A DNA stretch of 64,000 nucleotides from Prorocentrum cordatum (GCA_963575745.1 CAUYUJ010016060.1:502967-566966), one strand, 5' to 3'; shown: positions 41,727 through 53,900, numbered from the stretch's first letter. Notes: generated from the sequence alone by a model not told the origin. Program-made: numbers and translations.

Positions 41727-43040
41727 ACATGTGTTCATCACACTTGCGGTTCATGAAGCGGGTTTGCCTTGCTTTAAGTTGTGTGACTATGCCCGGTTCG
41801 GTGAGCATTACGATTGGCATCGAGCCTCTGGGCGTCCATGGCGCTTGACACCGCAGCCTCTCTTGGGGTGAGGCGGAACGTACCCCAGAACAGCTGAACC
41901 CTGAAGCCCTTCAGGTGGTTTTGAGATGGCGTCAGGTCTTGGGGCATGCTGCGGCTGGAGCCTTGGCTCTTGCGACACATCACTGGCGACACGTCGCCCT
42001 GGGGGCTCGGTCGAGTGGCCTTTCTCCAGTGGCGGGAGCCGCAGCAGCGGAACGTTTCCTGTGTAGGTCCCATGCGGCAATTGATCAGCGGCGGGGTGGC
42101 CCTGCTGCGCGCTAGCACAAGAGCCCACGGCTGCGAGGCCCAGTCGCGAGCGCGCCAAGCACCTCACCGCGCTCTGCTCCACGGCTCTCGCAAGGCTGAA
42201 TACGGAAGTTGATGCAGGAGCCGGCCAGGGTCGTCTCTGAGGTGGTATCGACGGGAGAGAACCTCCAGGTGAACGGCCGGCTTGTTCAGCGGCCAGAGCC
42301 TGCGATGGATTATGATGGAGGCAGGATCGAGGGCGGAGTTCGCGCTGGCTGGGCAGCACCACTCTGTGCGAGCATCGACTACACGCAAGAGTGACCCCTC
42401 GCCGGAGTGACCTTCCGTGCGGGCCCATTGGCGTGCCGCGATCGTTGAACAGGACGCGATAGCTGCAGCAGCGGCTTCCGCGCTTTGATGTCGCCCCCCC
42501 TGGCCCTCCTTAAGCCACACACCAAAGGTCACTCCTGCGTAGGGCAGCTCTTGCGCGTAGCCGAAAGCACATAGGAGCCGAAGTTGTAGAGAATCATCAG
42601 CCTGTGGATGGCGGCCGCCGCGCTGACTGCGACGAGGGGGCCGTCCTGTCGACCAACCGTCTGTCGTGAGAGCTTCAGGGTTCTTGAAGCCTGCCCTGTC
42701 GAATCTGCCCGGTATCGAGCGGTGGCGGTCGGACTGGTTGTGCGCTCAAGTCTCGTGGCCCTCCCCCAGCAGGCCTATCGAGAGGGTGAGGGGGGGTACC
42801 GCTCAGACTCCTCCTCCTCTCTGATAATTACCCCTCCCTCCTCCCTCCTCCTGCCCGCCCCTTGCCCCCCTCCCTCTTCATTCCCCCCTCCCTCCGCCAC
42901 GGCCGCCCGCGAGTGGGTGTCGGCCGGCGTGCTGGGCTTGTGCAGCGGCGGCGGGCTGGCGGACTTGCAGGCCGTGGCGGGCCCGAGGGATGGCCGTTGG
43001 CGGTGGCGGCGCGGTAGTGACGGGGCGTTGCGTGTTCGGT
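41727..43040. other. Unassigned stretch
   Basis: Two overlapping open frames on opposite strands at about 41800-42430 show no recognised domain. CT-rich sequence at about 42800-42900. Confidence 0.4.
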
Positions 43041-43440
43041 TGATGGAGAAATTGAGGAGGAGGAGGAGGAGGGGGAGGAGGAGGAGGAGGGGGAGCAGGA
43101 GGAGGAGAAGGAGGAGGAGGAGAAGGAGGAGGAGGGGGAGGAGGTGGAGGAGGAGGAGGAAGAGGATGGGGGGGAAGGCGAGGAGGGGGAGGACGACGAC
43201 GACGACGACGACGAGGGAAACGAGCCTGACGAGGGTGAGGTGGATTATTGAGAGAAGGAAGTGGATGAGGAGGAGTCGGGGAGGCTGAGGAGGAAGAGGA
43301 GGAGGAGGAGGAGGAGGAGGAGGAGGAGGAATAGGATGAGGAGCAGGAGGACGTGGCGGGGGGAGGAGGCAGGAGAAGGATGGAGGAGGAGGACGGAGGG
43401 AGGAGGGGAAGGACGCGGAGGGAGGAGGGGGAAAGATAAT
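43041..43440 (+). repeat. GGA/GAG and GAC microsatellite block
   Basis: Purine tract at 43050-43180, (GAC)n at about 43190-43215 and a second purine tract at 43290-43430. Confidence 0.95.
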
Positions 43441-45984
43441 TGTAACAGAAGGTGGGAGGAGTGGGATTCGGCGTGAGCTCGGGAGGGAGAGGGGAGGGAG
43501 GAGAGAATGGAAAGGAACGGAGGGAGAGAGCAACAGTCGAGTTGTAGTACCGCTGGCTCGGTGTGGACCTGGGACTGCTATTGACCGCCGACGACGGCGT
43601 CGTGGGTGTTTCGTGCGCATCCCTCCTCCCCGGCGGGATCACTCCCTGCGTTCCTCTGCCCACTACATCCCCTCAGGGTCCTCCCCGGCGGGTCCCACTC
43701 CGTGCCCTGCTCCTCGAGCTGCTTGTTGTTGCCCCCTCTTCTCTCTTCTTGTGTCCTGCCCATGTGTTCCTGCTGCTGCCGCTCCATAGATTCTACCCCA
43801 TACGTCTCCTGCTGATGCTCTTCTTTCTCCTACCTCCTGCCTCGTGGGCGGAGCGGCAGGTTGACGTGGACACCAGCAACATGTCACAGGACGCTGCGGC
43901 GGGCGCCAATGGGGGTGCGCCGTGCGGGGGCGTTCTGCCATTCTCCTACACACGTCGCCCTCCTAGAAGGCGTGGGGAGCATTGGTCGTCTGGTGGCACG
44001 GTGGCACGGCCCTGCCAGGACGCCCCCCATAGCGCCCCCCCGTCGTTCTAACCCCTTTCGCCCGCCCCCCGCCCCAGCCCCGCCCCCAATCGCCCCGGCC
44101 AGCGCCGACGCCGACGCGGCGTCGCCGCTGCTGGCGACGACCTCGCGTTGGCGGCCGCGTCGGCCGCAGACTTCGGAGCTCGCCAGGGGCCGCCAGAGGC
44201 CTTCGGAGGCCCCTCGAGATCCCGGAGGGTTCTGGAGGCCCACCAAAAGAGGCCAGCAAGGTTCAAGCAATGCGACCCGATCCCCCTCGCCCTCACGCGT
44301 ACCCCCCCTCGCCCTGCCCCCTCCTGCGCGCGTCGCCACAGGACATGCTGGAGTCCGCGTCGCTGCAGCGGGCCAGGCTCTCCATGGGCGTGGCGCTGGA
44401 GGCGGAGTGGCCCTTCCGTGGACGAAGGCCCCCGCCCATGATGAGAAGTTGGAGCAGCAGCGTGACGAATATGAGGAGGAGGAGGCTAAGCAGGAGGAGG
44501 GACAGATCAGCGGGATCTGGAGGAACAGCAGGAGTAGCACGGCTGGAGGAGGAGCAGCAGCAGCAGCAGGAAGACGAGGAAGAGGAGGAGGAGGAGGAGG
44601 AATTGTGAGTATAAGGCGGAGGGCGATGACAAATGATGGTTGTGATCAGGATGATGCCTATGCTGATATTTGTACTGCAGGTGGAGGGAGAGGGGAGTCA
44701 GGAGGAGCAGGAGGCGGAGGGCGGAAGAAGAGTCGAAGCAGCACAAGGAGGGCGATGTAATGACGTCCGTGACGGTGATGATACTGATGTGGTGACATGG
44801 GCCATGGTGGACGGGAGGTGGGCCTGGGAAAATGTTGCAATGCATCCTCCTGTCTCGTTCCACCCTGCCTCCTTCTGCATGTCCACACGTTCGTAAGTAC
44901 CAAAACGACGGGCGCTCGCCTGAAAGGTCTTCCTGCATACCAGAGCCCCAGGGACCCGTCAGTCAGGCCAGAGCCCCGCTTTGAAGGGTCAACATGTAGG
45001 ACGATCGATTTCAATGGCGTGTGAAGCTAGTCCCCCTCACTTGAGTGACTGATACGGTATCCCTCATTTGAAAGGCAACCAGCATCCATCCGTGTACCTG
45101 CCGTGCGCGGTTGAACCTCGGGTCATGTTTTTTGGAGGGTAAATCATGGCTCACACCCAACGTGCCTAAGTCTGGGGATACCGAATTTGAAGCTCCAGCT
45201 GGAGCCTCATTTCGGAAAGCATCCGCCCTCCACCCATGCCATCGCTGCGATATGCGAGAACAAACGCGTGAGGCCTCCAGGCGAGAGTCACATGTCGTCA
45301 CCGGCCCACCGCCCAACCATGTACTTGGTGCAGTCGGTTGAGACGAGTGTGTGTGGCCTTGAGGCGAGGGCCACGTTTTCAAAACGGTCCTCTTCGTTTG
45401 TGCAGCTGGAGAATATGCTGAAGGGAATGTGCGCGGCGTTCAAGACAGAGCAACACTCTCAATATTGCTCCAGTACATTGACGAACGATTCGAACCCTGA
45501 CACACTTGAGAGGGGATGCTCATGGTCTCCAGGCCCCTGGAACCAATGTTGATTTTAGCATGGGTGGTAGTTTGGGGGTTACAATATTTCTGTACACCCA
45601 CCCATGTCCTCTCCATTGCCGCACCCGCGATATTATTTCTGGAAGTCCAGAGGGATATCTTGCGCCGCAGGGTTCGAACTTGATCTCCACGTACGGTCCT
45701 CATTGAGTGTGATTCTTGGACGCTCCGAGGCCCCAGTTCACAGGGTATGCAGACGCTTGCTGCGCAAAGCCAGAGGACCGACCGATTGGGGATGCAGGAG
45801 GAGGAGGAGCAGCAGAAGGCCGACGACGAATTGGGATGCGCGGGAGCAGGGATGAGAAGGAGCAGCTCAAACAGCGTTGAACGCTACGACGACTCTGGCG
45901 ATTGCGATTTGGTTATGGGTGGGGCAACGCGGCAACTGGATGGTGAGCGGTTGAGGATGAGGATGCTGTTGTTGCGGTTGATGA
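43441..45984. other. Long gene-poor stretch
   Basis: GC-rich at 43.9-44.4 kb, a GGA tract at 44575-44602, then less GC-rich DNA at 44.75-45.75 kb. The open frame at 45187-45552 has an ordinary amino-acid mixture but no family was recognised and no splice sites could be judged. Confidence 0.4.
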
Positions 45985-45987
45985 TGC

Positions 45988-46027
<40 letters not shown>

Positions 46028-46153
46028 AGCGATGGCGAGGGTGATGATGATGACGATGATGATGATCGAACTGATGATGACAATGGCGATGACGATGATG
46101 ATGATGCTGATGATGATGTTGATGATGATGATGACGATGACGATGACGATGAC

Positions 46154-46214
<61 letters not shown>
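45985..46214 (+). repeat. ATG/GAT microsatellite with GAC variants
   Basis: (GAT)n interrupted by GAC, GCG and CTG triplets, with a pure (GAT)n run at about 46150-46212. Confidence 0.95.
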
Positions 46215-46983
46215 AGCAGCAGGAGGAGCATGAGCAGGAGGCGGAGGAGGAGGACAAGGATTACGGATATAGCGGTGGAGTGGGATGTTTTGTGCGCCAG
46301 TTGCGCGATGGTCTTCCCCATGATTTTGTCCCGCCTGATGTTCTTCTGTCACATGGAGGCAGTTGGTGTTGGATTCTTGTCGCACTCGTCGCTGATCGTG
46401 GTGAGGCACCATGCGCCAGGCAAGGACCAGAAGCGGGAAGGACTGCCCCTCCCCTTGCGCACCTCCCGCGAACATTCATGGCATCACTGCGCCACCTCGT
46501 CTGCATCCACAGGGGCTCCAGCGACTCCTTTGGTCACTGCTCGGGGCACTTGTCTAGGGGCAAGCACGCCATTCCTCCGCCACCCCCACGTGCCTCCTCC
46601 ACGTCCTCTGAAGGGGTAGCAGGGGAAGGGGGGGGGGGGCGGGCTTGTGCTGGCAGCGGCGGGCGCGTGCGCCGCCGCGTGAGGCTCGTCGGCGCCCAGC
46701 CTTGCCTGAATCGAGGGCACGCGGTCAATCAGGGAGGCTGGCGCCGTGCCGCAAACACACACATACACACGGTGGACGAACCATACTTTGCCGGGGGTAT
46801 GATGCCCAGAAGTTAGCTTTTCCCGCTACCGCTACCGCCCCCTCTTGGCCCTCGCCGCCCCCCCCTTTCTTCCTCAATCCCATTTCCGCTCCCCTCTTCC
46901 GCCCTTCCATCCGTCCTCCCTCCCATCCCCCATCTATTCCTGCCCCCTTGGCTGTTCTGGTCGGACCCTCTGGGCCTTTCGCC
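46215..46983. other. Unassigned stretch
   Basis: The - strand at about 46440-46270 has a coding-like reading (for example FWSLPGAWCLTTISDECDKN) interrupted by one stop, but no family was recognised. The rest is GC-rich. Confidence 0.3.
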
Positions 46984-47096
46984 CTTCGGGAGGGAGGGAG
47001 AGACGGAGGAGGAGGAGGAGGAAGTGGAAGAGAAGGAGGAGGAGAAAGTGGAGGAGGAAGACGAGGAACGGGAGGAGGACGACAAGGAGGAGAAAG
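46984..47096 (+). repeat. GGA/GAAG purine tract
   Basis: Purine-rich GGA and GAAG units with few interruptions. Confidence 0.9.
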
Positions 47097-47193
47097 CCCA
47101 GTGTAAACCCAAGAGGCGCAAACAATATTTCAATCCACCTTTCCTCCAAATTCCTCCGTCATAAGTCCCTACAGGATATATTTGCCATTGCAG

Positions 47194-47762
47194 GAGATGG
47201 AGTGGCCAGTTGGAAGAAAATCGCCATACCTACTGAACAAGAAAAGGATGACACCCACCGCAGACTCCAAACCGTTGGGAAGATATGCATCGTCAGGACC
47301 ATGCAGTGCAAGGCGACACCAGCTTTACATGATACACCTGGTAGGAGTAGGGTACCCCTCAATGTGATTGCTTTGCGCTTTTCAAAACGAATATGCGCTG
47401 CGATAATGAGAGAGCCACAGTTTGAACAGAAACTGGCCTCCATCCAGGACGCTGCTGCAGTTTTTGAAGACGAATGTGCGCGGCGCTGTTACGAGACCTC
47501 CATTCTGAAAGCGGCCCGCCGTCCTTCCTTGAACCCGTTGCAATTTTCAAGCTTCAAGACCATACGTCCGAGGAGATCGCAAGCGAAACGCCCCGCCAAG
47601 CTAACGGACACGCGCGGGGGTGCGATAGGGATGAAATATCCATTCGAAACAAAGATTGGGGAGGATGCGCCTGTTTGGGGGTTTTACTGGGTGTGGTGGG
47701 CCCGGGAGGTTCCTGGGGGTGGTCGGTGTTATGAAAGGGGTCGCACTCAATGGATCGGATAA
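47194..47762 (+). CDS. Unrecognised exon-like open frame
   Basis: A pyrimidine-containing acceptor-like sequence, TTTGCCATTGCAG, ends at 47193 and is followed by an open frame with normal amino-acid composition: SWKKIAIPTEQEKDDTHRRL, FEQKLASIQDAAAVFEDECA and RRSQAKRPAKLTDTRGG, ending with a TAA at 47760. No domain was recognised. The frame is also open upstream through the purine tract, which is probably fortuitous. It could be a terminal exon, a retroelement fragment or chance. Confidence 0.25.
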
Positions 47763-48305
47763 TGATTGTGGCGGGTGGAAGTATCAATCATGGTGGCGCT
47801 GACGATCGGGGTCCTGATGATCGTGGGTTTGACGCTGGTGAAAACAGGGGTTTAAATCATAATAACAATGATTGTGATAGTGATGACGACGTTGATGGCG
47901 ACGACGGTCTTCCCCGAATTCAACGTAACTAGATTGCGAGAGTTTTTGGGGAGAGCCGCCTGATAATATTGGCTGGTTCGTGGAAGGTCTGGCGACTATT
48001 GCGTCAGCTTTCCAAGCGACAGCGGGATTCGACCTGGGACAATATGTCTTCGATGTTTGGGAACATGACGATCGCCACACCATTTGATATTTCCTTTTGC
48101 TTGGCTGGACGAGGTCCCGATGCGCACTCCCCTCGACGACCGCGTCGGCCCTGAAGCTCACGGCCACAGCAGCGCACCTCCCCACTCCAGGATCGTGGGC
48201 ATGCTTGCCGCGAAGGGTTGCCGATCCTACATGGACGCAGGCGGCGGCGGCGGCGGCGGCAGCATGTGACACCTCCGCACCTGGTGGCCCGAGCAGCACT
48301 TTCGA
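47763..48305. other. Unassigned stretch upstream of the copia relic
   Basis: A coding-like reading near 47955-48090 (GWFVEGLATIASAFQATAGF, then DLGQYVFDVWEHDD) may be the 5' part of the gag relic but ends at stops. (GGC)n at 48238-48262. Confidence 0.3.
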
Positions 48306-49215
48306 ATGCTTTTATTCCAGCGATGTTCGCGGGAGGTGAATGTCTGGCCACTGGCGAACTCAGATCTCAAAGAGTTTCGCCAGGCAGCCGATGTCCCACG
48401 CGTCGCCGGCATGGCACGTGAGTGCGTCGGCAAATGGCCACCTGCCGTCTTGATCCAAGGATGGCACATCAACGACAACCCAGTGCCACCAATGACCTTC
48501 CTGATGCAATGCTTGGCCGAAGGATGGGGCCATCTCGACGAGGAGGAGCGCGCCTCGGCAGTTCCGGCGCTCATGAATTTCAGCAGACATCGGCGGCAAC
48601 GCATTGGCAGCTGCCTCGCGCGTTTCGGCATCCTGCGCAGCCGTGCACACCGGGCTGGTCAACGCGTGAGCAGCCACGAAAGTCTCAGCTACATTCTCCT
48701 GCGCGCGGTCGAGGTGTCGAACGTCCAGTTGACCATTGTTCTGCAACGCTGTCATATAGCATGTCCGACCATTGCCGCGCAGCTCGCGCGCGCGATGGGG
48801 CCAGCTGCGACGCCGCGGGCGCGTGGTCGAGGGATCGCCCGGTAAACTCGGCCCAACAGGAGACCTCCCCCATGGGCGCGCCCGCGCAAGATCATGCTCA
48901 GAGTGCCTATGACACTACGGCCAGATCGAGCGGGGGCAGCTTGGGCCCAGCTACGGCGGGGGCGGCGCCTAGCCCACCTGCGCCAGCACCGCCAGTGCAG
49001 GAGGCGTTCCCAGTAGCGGGCGTCGACGCAGGCACGAACGCTGGCGCCGTCAGCTCTTCCGGCGAAGAGATAGCCGCAGATGACCCCGAACTACGCGACG
49101 CGCCACTGGCAAAGCGCGGCGCGCACCCATTCTGGGCTTGCGAGCGCGCCGCGGCGCAGCGGCGCAGCTTCGACAACCGCGAGCCCGCGCGCCGCGCCCG
49201 CGGCATTGCAGGACG
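48306..49215 (+). pseudogene. Ty1/copia-type gag relic
   Basis: The first frame (48306-48845) includes TFLMQCLAEGWGHLDEEERA, a gag-like helix segment RRQRIGSCLARFGILRSRA and SLSYILLRAVEVSNVQLTIV. The second frame, running to about 49220, holds an acidic segment GEEIAADDPELRDAP then ERGAHPFWACERA-type sequence and a basic tail. From memory this order (helical gag core, acidic linker, basic tail before a zinc knuckle) matches copia-type gag of dinoflagellate retrotransposons. The frame change near 48845 implies decay. No LTRs could be identified. It is the upstream part of the element ending near 52830. Confidence 0.65.
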
Positions 49216-49221
49216 GGGCTG

Positions 49222-49440
49222 AGAGGTCAACGGCGAAGGCAGACGCGACGTCCTGGCCGACTTGCCCGACATTGACTTGCAAGAGACGTTCGCCGGATTC
49301 GGGGTGGGCGAAGGCAGGGGGGGCGGTGGTTCAGAACCGACGGCGTGAGTTCAGGCCGCCAAGGCAGAACGGTAGGCCCTGGCGAGGAGCACCTCGCGCG
49401 CGACTGCCCCCAGCGCCGCGGCCAAGGGCGCGTTCTCTAC
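49222..49440 (+). pseudogene. Copia-type zinc-knuckle region, degenerate
   Basis: After the gag tail, one frame gives GRRDVLADLPDIDLQETFAG and another gives GEEHLARDCPQRRG. The second is the right half of a CCHC zinc knuckle (His and last Cys present); the first two cysteines are absent, apparently through a small deletion near 49380. In an intact element this would bind nucleic acid. Confidence 0.55.
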
Positions 49441-51508
49441 ATCGACGCCGGCGCCCGAACGCCAGCTCTCGGACAACGTAGGCCGTCGCGTCGAGCTGAG
49501 CAGCAGCCGCGGGCGCCCGCGCTGTCTGGATGACCTGGGGCACCGCGGGAAGTCGCACTCTATGATTGCGGGCCCCGGCGAAAGCGACCCGCGCAGAGCG
49601 CCGACCTCTGGGGCGGCGGGCAGCCGGCGCCGGCATCCGCTGCGCAGCGGCCAGCAGCAGCCACCGCAATAATCTCGTCGTCCGACGGCATGCCGCAGCA
49701 GGCTGGCCGTTGCTAGCGGTTTCGATGAATTGAGACAGGGCCTTTTCCGCCATCGGCATCGCCGTCGGCGCCATCGTCGGCATCGCCCAACCCGCGCGAC
49801 GCCGAACTACGGCGACTACGACAGGAGATGGCCGACCGCATGGGCCGCGCGCAAGCTGCTCAGCATTCCGGCCTTGCGACTACGTCGCGGGCTCGAGCGG
49901 CAGGGTCAGGGGGGGCGCCGCCAGCCGCGCCGGCGCCCCCAGCAGCGCCACCAGCGCCACCGCGACAGGCGCCGCTTCAGCGGGCGCGAGCGGGCGGTGC
50001 ACATCCACTGGGGCAAGCCCAAGGGCGCGATTGGCTGGGGGGCCTCAGCGCGCAAGCCGCCGCGTCTCTTCTTTCGACAACCGAAATGCAATTGCCTCGC
50101 TGGGCGCGCGCGCTTTCATGGGCCCTCTTCGGCGTCGGCAGCCCATGTGGATCGAGTTCCACGAGGCGACCGCAAGCCGCGCCAGCGCCAGCGTCGCCGC
50201 CAATGCCAGACCCCCCTGTTGGTAAGCCTTATACAATCATTACAGGCCGCGTTTTTCGCCAGCCGCGAGACCCGGGGGTCTGGCGGCGGCCGATCCGAGC
50301 GCGGCGCGCACGCTGGGCTCGACGGCGACACCTCGACGAGGTCTACTCAGACCGCCGCGAGCACTGGGGCCACTGCGACAGCAAGACGAGCAGCGGCGCC
50401 GCGCCGCGCAGAGATGGACAGCACCCCCCCCTCCCGTGCCGGCCGCGGCGCCCGCCCCGCCCCCCGCCGTTGTTGCGCGCGTCGGCGACGACGGGGAGTG
50501 CCCCGGCCATCAGTCTCGAGGCCATCGCTCACGGCAAGAGGGTGGTACGCCTGCAGCGCCGACGCGCCCTGCGCCCCGCGCGCCGCGCGCTGCCGATGAA
50601 GACCGCCGACGCCCGCGCGGAAAACTCCCAGGCGTGCCGCCGACCAGCCGACGACGCAGTCGACTTCTGGTCCACGCGTGCAGATCTTGCTCCAAAGGGC
50701 CCGACGCCGACGGCGCCGGCCCGCGCGGCGGATCGCGATTCGGCGGGGCCGATGATGACGGCGCTGGCCCGCGCGGCAGGAGAGGGGGGGAGGTCCTCCA
50801 GAGTTGGCGCCGCCGCGACAGGCGTCTGCGCAGTCTCCTCGACCGGCCCTGGCCCCTGGGGCGCCGTGGCCAGATCTTATGCCATCGCTGGGCGGGGCGC
50901 CCATTCTCATGTCCGCAGTGGAAGCAGCGTTACTATGAGACGCCCATTTGGACATGCACATGCCTCATTATAGGCAGATTTTCCCGCGGTGGCCGACAGA
51001 GGCAGGCTCGAGACCATCCGGCGACTCGCCGTATGAGTGGGCAAGGGTCGAAATCTCAGGCGGCCAGTGAGGCGTCGTCATCGACGCCGGCGCCTGGGCC
51101 ACCCCCTGGGGAACGCGTTTCGCCGGGAATTTTGACTGGAGAGCCAAGCGGGTGAATCTACAACCTTCTCAGGAGAAATTGCCAACCTCGCTATCCGCGG
51201 CGGGACTTGGCAACGGGTCGCAGGTCGCTGAATGGGAGATCCAGCGCCCCATCGTGGCGACCTCCCGGGACGGTGCGGCCGCGCAGCGCGGCGCGCGCGC
51301 CCCGGCCGTGGAGGGCGCGGGCGATGGCCACCATGCGCCCTTTGGTCTACAACCCGCGCAGGTCGTTGAAGGGGCGGCGGAGACGGGCGCGAAACATAGA
51401 AGCCCCACCTTCCCTGGACCAGGCGGCTACGAGATCGCCTGGAGCTCCGGCGCCTCCCGCTCCGACCCGGGGCCGGCGCCGAGCGGTCAGTTGCGAGTTC
51501 CAGTCGGC
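49441..51508 (+). other. Decayed or unassigned interior of the copia relic
   Basis: Highly GC-rich sequence where the protease, integrase and first part of RT would be expected. No protease DTG/DSG, integrase HHCC or DDE motif could be recognised. Long open frames occur in several frames but are Arg/Ala-rich. Confidence 0.35.
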
Positions 51509-52082
51509 TGGGGGCTTCTTGGGCCGTCGCGGGGTTTCGGGGCGCCGAAGAGGTGGAAACGCCAAAATCTGTCCACGCCTTTTTCGAAAAAAGTAATACA
51601 TGTTGCCTCTTTGGGCCCTCCTGGGGCCGCTCGGGCGCCTCCTGGAGGCCTCCTGAGGGCTCGTTGGGGGCGTCTTGGGGTCTCTTCGGGGCCTCTTGGA
51701 GACTATTGGGACCTTCCTATGGCCGAGAGCTCGAAATGTGCCTCTGGGATTTCTCTGGGGGCATCTTCGGGGCCAGGAGCCCTGTCGGGCCGTCCTGGGG
51801 CCTTCTCGGGGGCCTCATGGGCCTTCGTGGGGCAGTCTCGGGGGCCTCATGGGCCGTCTTGTGGCGTCGGGTAACCGAAGAGGTGGGAACGCCCCAAAAA
51901 ATCCAAAACCTATGGAAACCAAAACAGCAATGAATGTTGCCACTTGGGGCCCTCTCGAGAGTGCTCTGAGGGGCGCTTTGGGCCGTCTCGGGGGCATCTT
52001 GCGCGTCTTGGAGCGATCTCGTGGCATCTCAGAGCTCTCGTGTATCATCTTGAGGGGCTCTTGCGGCTTCCTTGGCCTTTCT
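51509..52082 (+). repeat. Helically phased CTTGG array, block F
   Basis: From 51609 unit lengths read 11, 10, 11, 11, 11, 11, 10, 11, 11 (mean 10.8). Two cores begin CCGAAGAGGTGGRAACGCC at about 51546 and 51870 and are about 324 bases apart, each with an A-rich patch and AATGTTGCC or CATGTTGCC. It lies between the gag and RT parts of the copia relic. Confidence 0.8.
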
Positions 52083-52457
52083 GAATTAAGGCTTTGTGGG
52101 CGGCTTCGAGGGCGGCGCCCAGGAGGCAAACCATCTCTGACCCGCAGCACCTGGGCATTCGCCCGAGGCATTTTTCTTCCGGGGGCCCCCCAGGGCCGCC
52201 CGCGCGCTATGTAGAGGAACAGTGAAGCAGTTACCGGAGATTGCAGCACGCCTCTGGCCCGTTGGGCCAGCGAAGTTTCAGACGAAGCAGCGATTCAGTA
52301 AAGCGAGAATCGGGTGGAGTAGATCGCGCCACAGAATCTAAACCAGAGAGAACAGCATTTAGTAAGCGCCAGAACGGGTTATTTACACGTAGCGAATGTT
52401 GTAAATATGGGGCAGTTTTTCTCCATCCGGGAACTCCAGTCATATCCATGACTCAGG
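52083..52457. other. Unassigned spacer before the RT relic
   Basis: No gene recognised; less GC-rich at about 52210-52440. Confidence 0.4.
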
Positions 52458-52830
52458 TTGGTGGATCATGATGGGCGACTACGGCGACTGCACCAACTGC
52501 TGGGCGCGCCAGCAGCGCCATGCCGACGGCGCCGCGACGGTCGACCAGGGCGAGTACATCGACGCCCTGATGCCGATCGGGCAGGTCGACCTGGTCAGAG
52601 CAATAAATGGCGAGCCACCAGGAGGTCAATTTCCAGACCTCTACGGGAGCAGCGACGCGCGCTCCGCTTGCCCAGCGCCGCGTCGCCGCACGCATTGTCG
52701 CGACGCAGCGGGCCGAGAAAGAATTGCTCATCTGCCGCGCGATGCAGCTCGACGCCGTCGCCCTGGCCACGCAGAAGATCAAGGCGTACATCGCATTCCC
52801 GGCAAAGGAATGCGCCGGCCAACTTGGCGC
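52458..52830 (+). pseudogene. Ty1/copia-type reverse transcriptase C-terminal relic
   Basis: One frame (52468 to about 52650) reads GDYGDCTNCWARQQRHADGA then TVDQGEYIDALMPIG and FPDLYGSSD, resembling the C-terminal end of copia RT (…DQ.EYI..L..I…, then LY.SL). The next part is in another frame: QRRVAARIVATQRAEKEL and AMQLDAVALATQKIKAYIAF, like the V.ALQR…RRLN…K.I.FP portion. The frameshift and the lost GALA motif show decay. Same strand as the gag relic. Confidence 0.55.
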
Positions 52831-53274
52831 GCGCAGCGACGGGTCTTCAGGGCCTGGCATGAGGGGCGCCGCATGCATGCGCTCGGGCAAGGGGGCGCGC
52901 CGTTTGTTCGACGCCGCGGGCCGATCGCGCAAGCCCGGGTGCAAGCTATCCTTCGGTTCGGAGCTGCCCGCAGACGGCGGGGCAACGGGCGGCTTGCAGG
53001 CGCGCCTCCTCCACGAGATCGATCCGGGGGCCCGCCATTGTCTGAGGAGACCGGGAGGCCGAGGGAAGAAGGAGGCTGCGCAGCGCCTGCGCGGGCGGTC
53101 GTGGACGGCATGTCCGTCTTCGCGGCAGCGGCCGCGGATTATCCCCTACCTAGGTTCTGCCCAGAAGGGCTCTTACTGCGTGGGCTCAAAGGGCCGGGCA
53201 GCGGGGCTCGCCCCGGGCGGTTCCCCTGGCATCCGCCCCGCGGTTCCCCAAGTTGCGCCCCCTGGGTTCACCCA
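52831..53274. other. GC-rich DNA after the RT relic
   Basis: No RNase H or LTR was recognised before the pentamer array begins. Confidence 0.4.
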
Positions 53275-53900
53275 GCTTAGCTAAGCTAAGCTTAGCTTAG
53301 CTTAGCTTAGCTTAGCTTATCTCATCTTAGCTTATCTTAGCTGAGCTGAGCTGAGCTTAGCTTGGCTTGGCTTCGCTTAGCTTTGCTGAGCTTAACCTAG
53401 CCTAGCCTAGCCTAGCTTAGCTGAGCTGAGCTGAGCTGAGCTTAAGTTCGCCTAGCTGGGCTTAACTTATCTTAGCATAGCTTAGCTTGCCTTAGCGCAG
53501 CGCAACGCAGCGCAGCATAGCGCAGCGCAGCATTGGTACAGTATGGCGTAGCATAGCATAACCAAGCATATCATAGCATATCATAGCCTAGCATAGCATA
53601 GCCCAGCCTAGCACATCAGAGCATAGTATCGCATAGCATAGCGCAACATAACATAGTACACCATATCACAGCATTGCTTATCATAGCACAGCGCAGCGTA
53701 GCATAGCATATCACAGCATAGTTTAGCACATTATGGTATAGCATAGACTAGCGCATCAAAACATGGCATAACAGATCATACCATAGTGCATCATATCATA
53801 TCAATGCATATCCTAGCATAGCATAGCATAACATAGCGCAGCAAATCATAGCATAGCAAAGCATAGCGCAGCATAGCATTGCATATCACAGCATAGGGTA
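53275..53900. repeat. Pentanucleotide array: TTAGC grading into AGCAT
   Basis: (AGCTT)n, containing many AAGCTT palindromes, from about 53277 to 53330, then increasingly mixed AGCTT/AGCTG/CCTAG to about 53510, then AGCAT/AGCGC/ATCAT units to about 53900. Period 5, so every second unit is in helical phase. It is not the TTTAGGG telomere repeat. Confidence 0.95.

Noticed and set aside
41808-42428. 206-residue open frame on the - strand overlapping a + strand frame
   Set aside because: Neither frame shows a known motif or a clear codon preference; left unassigned.
45867-46475. His-rich open frame resembling a metal-binding protein
   Set aside because: The histidines are the translated reverse strand of a GAT microsatellite.
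53275-53900. Telomere array
   Set aside because: The unit is TTAGC/AGCAT, not TTTAGGG, and the array is internal with gradually changing units.
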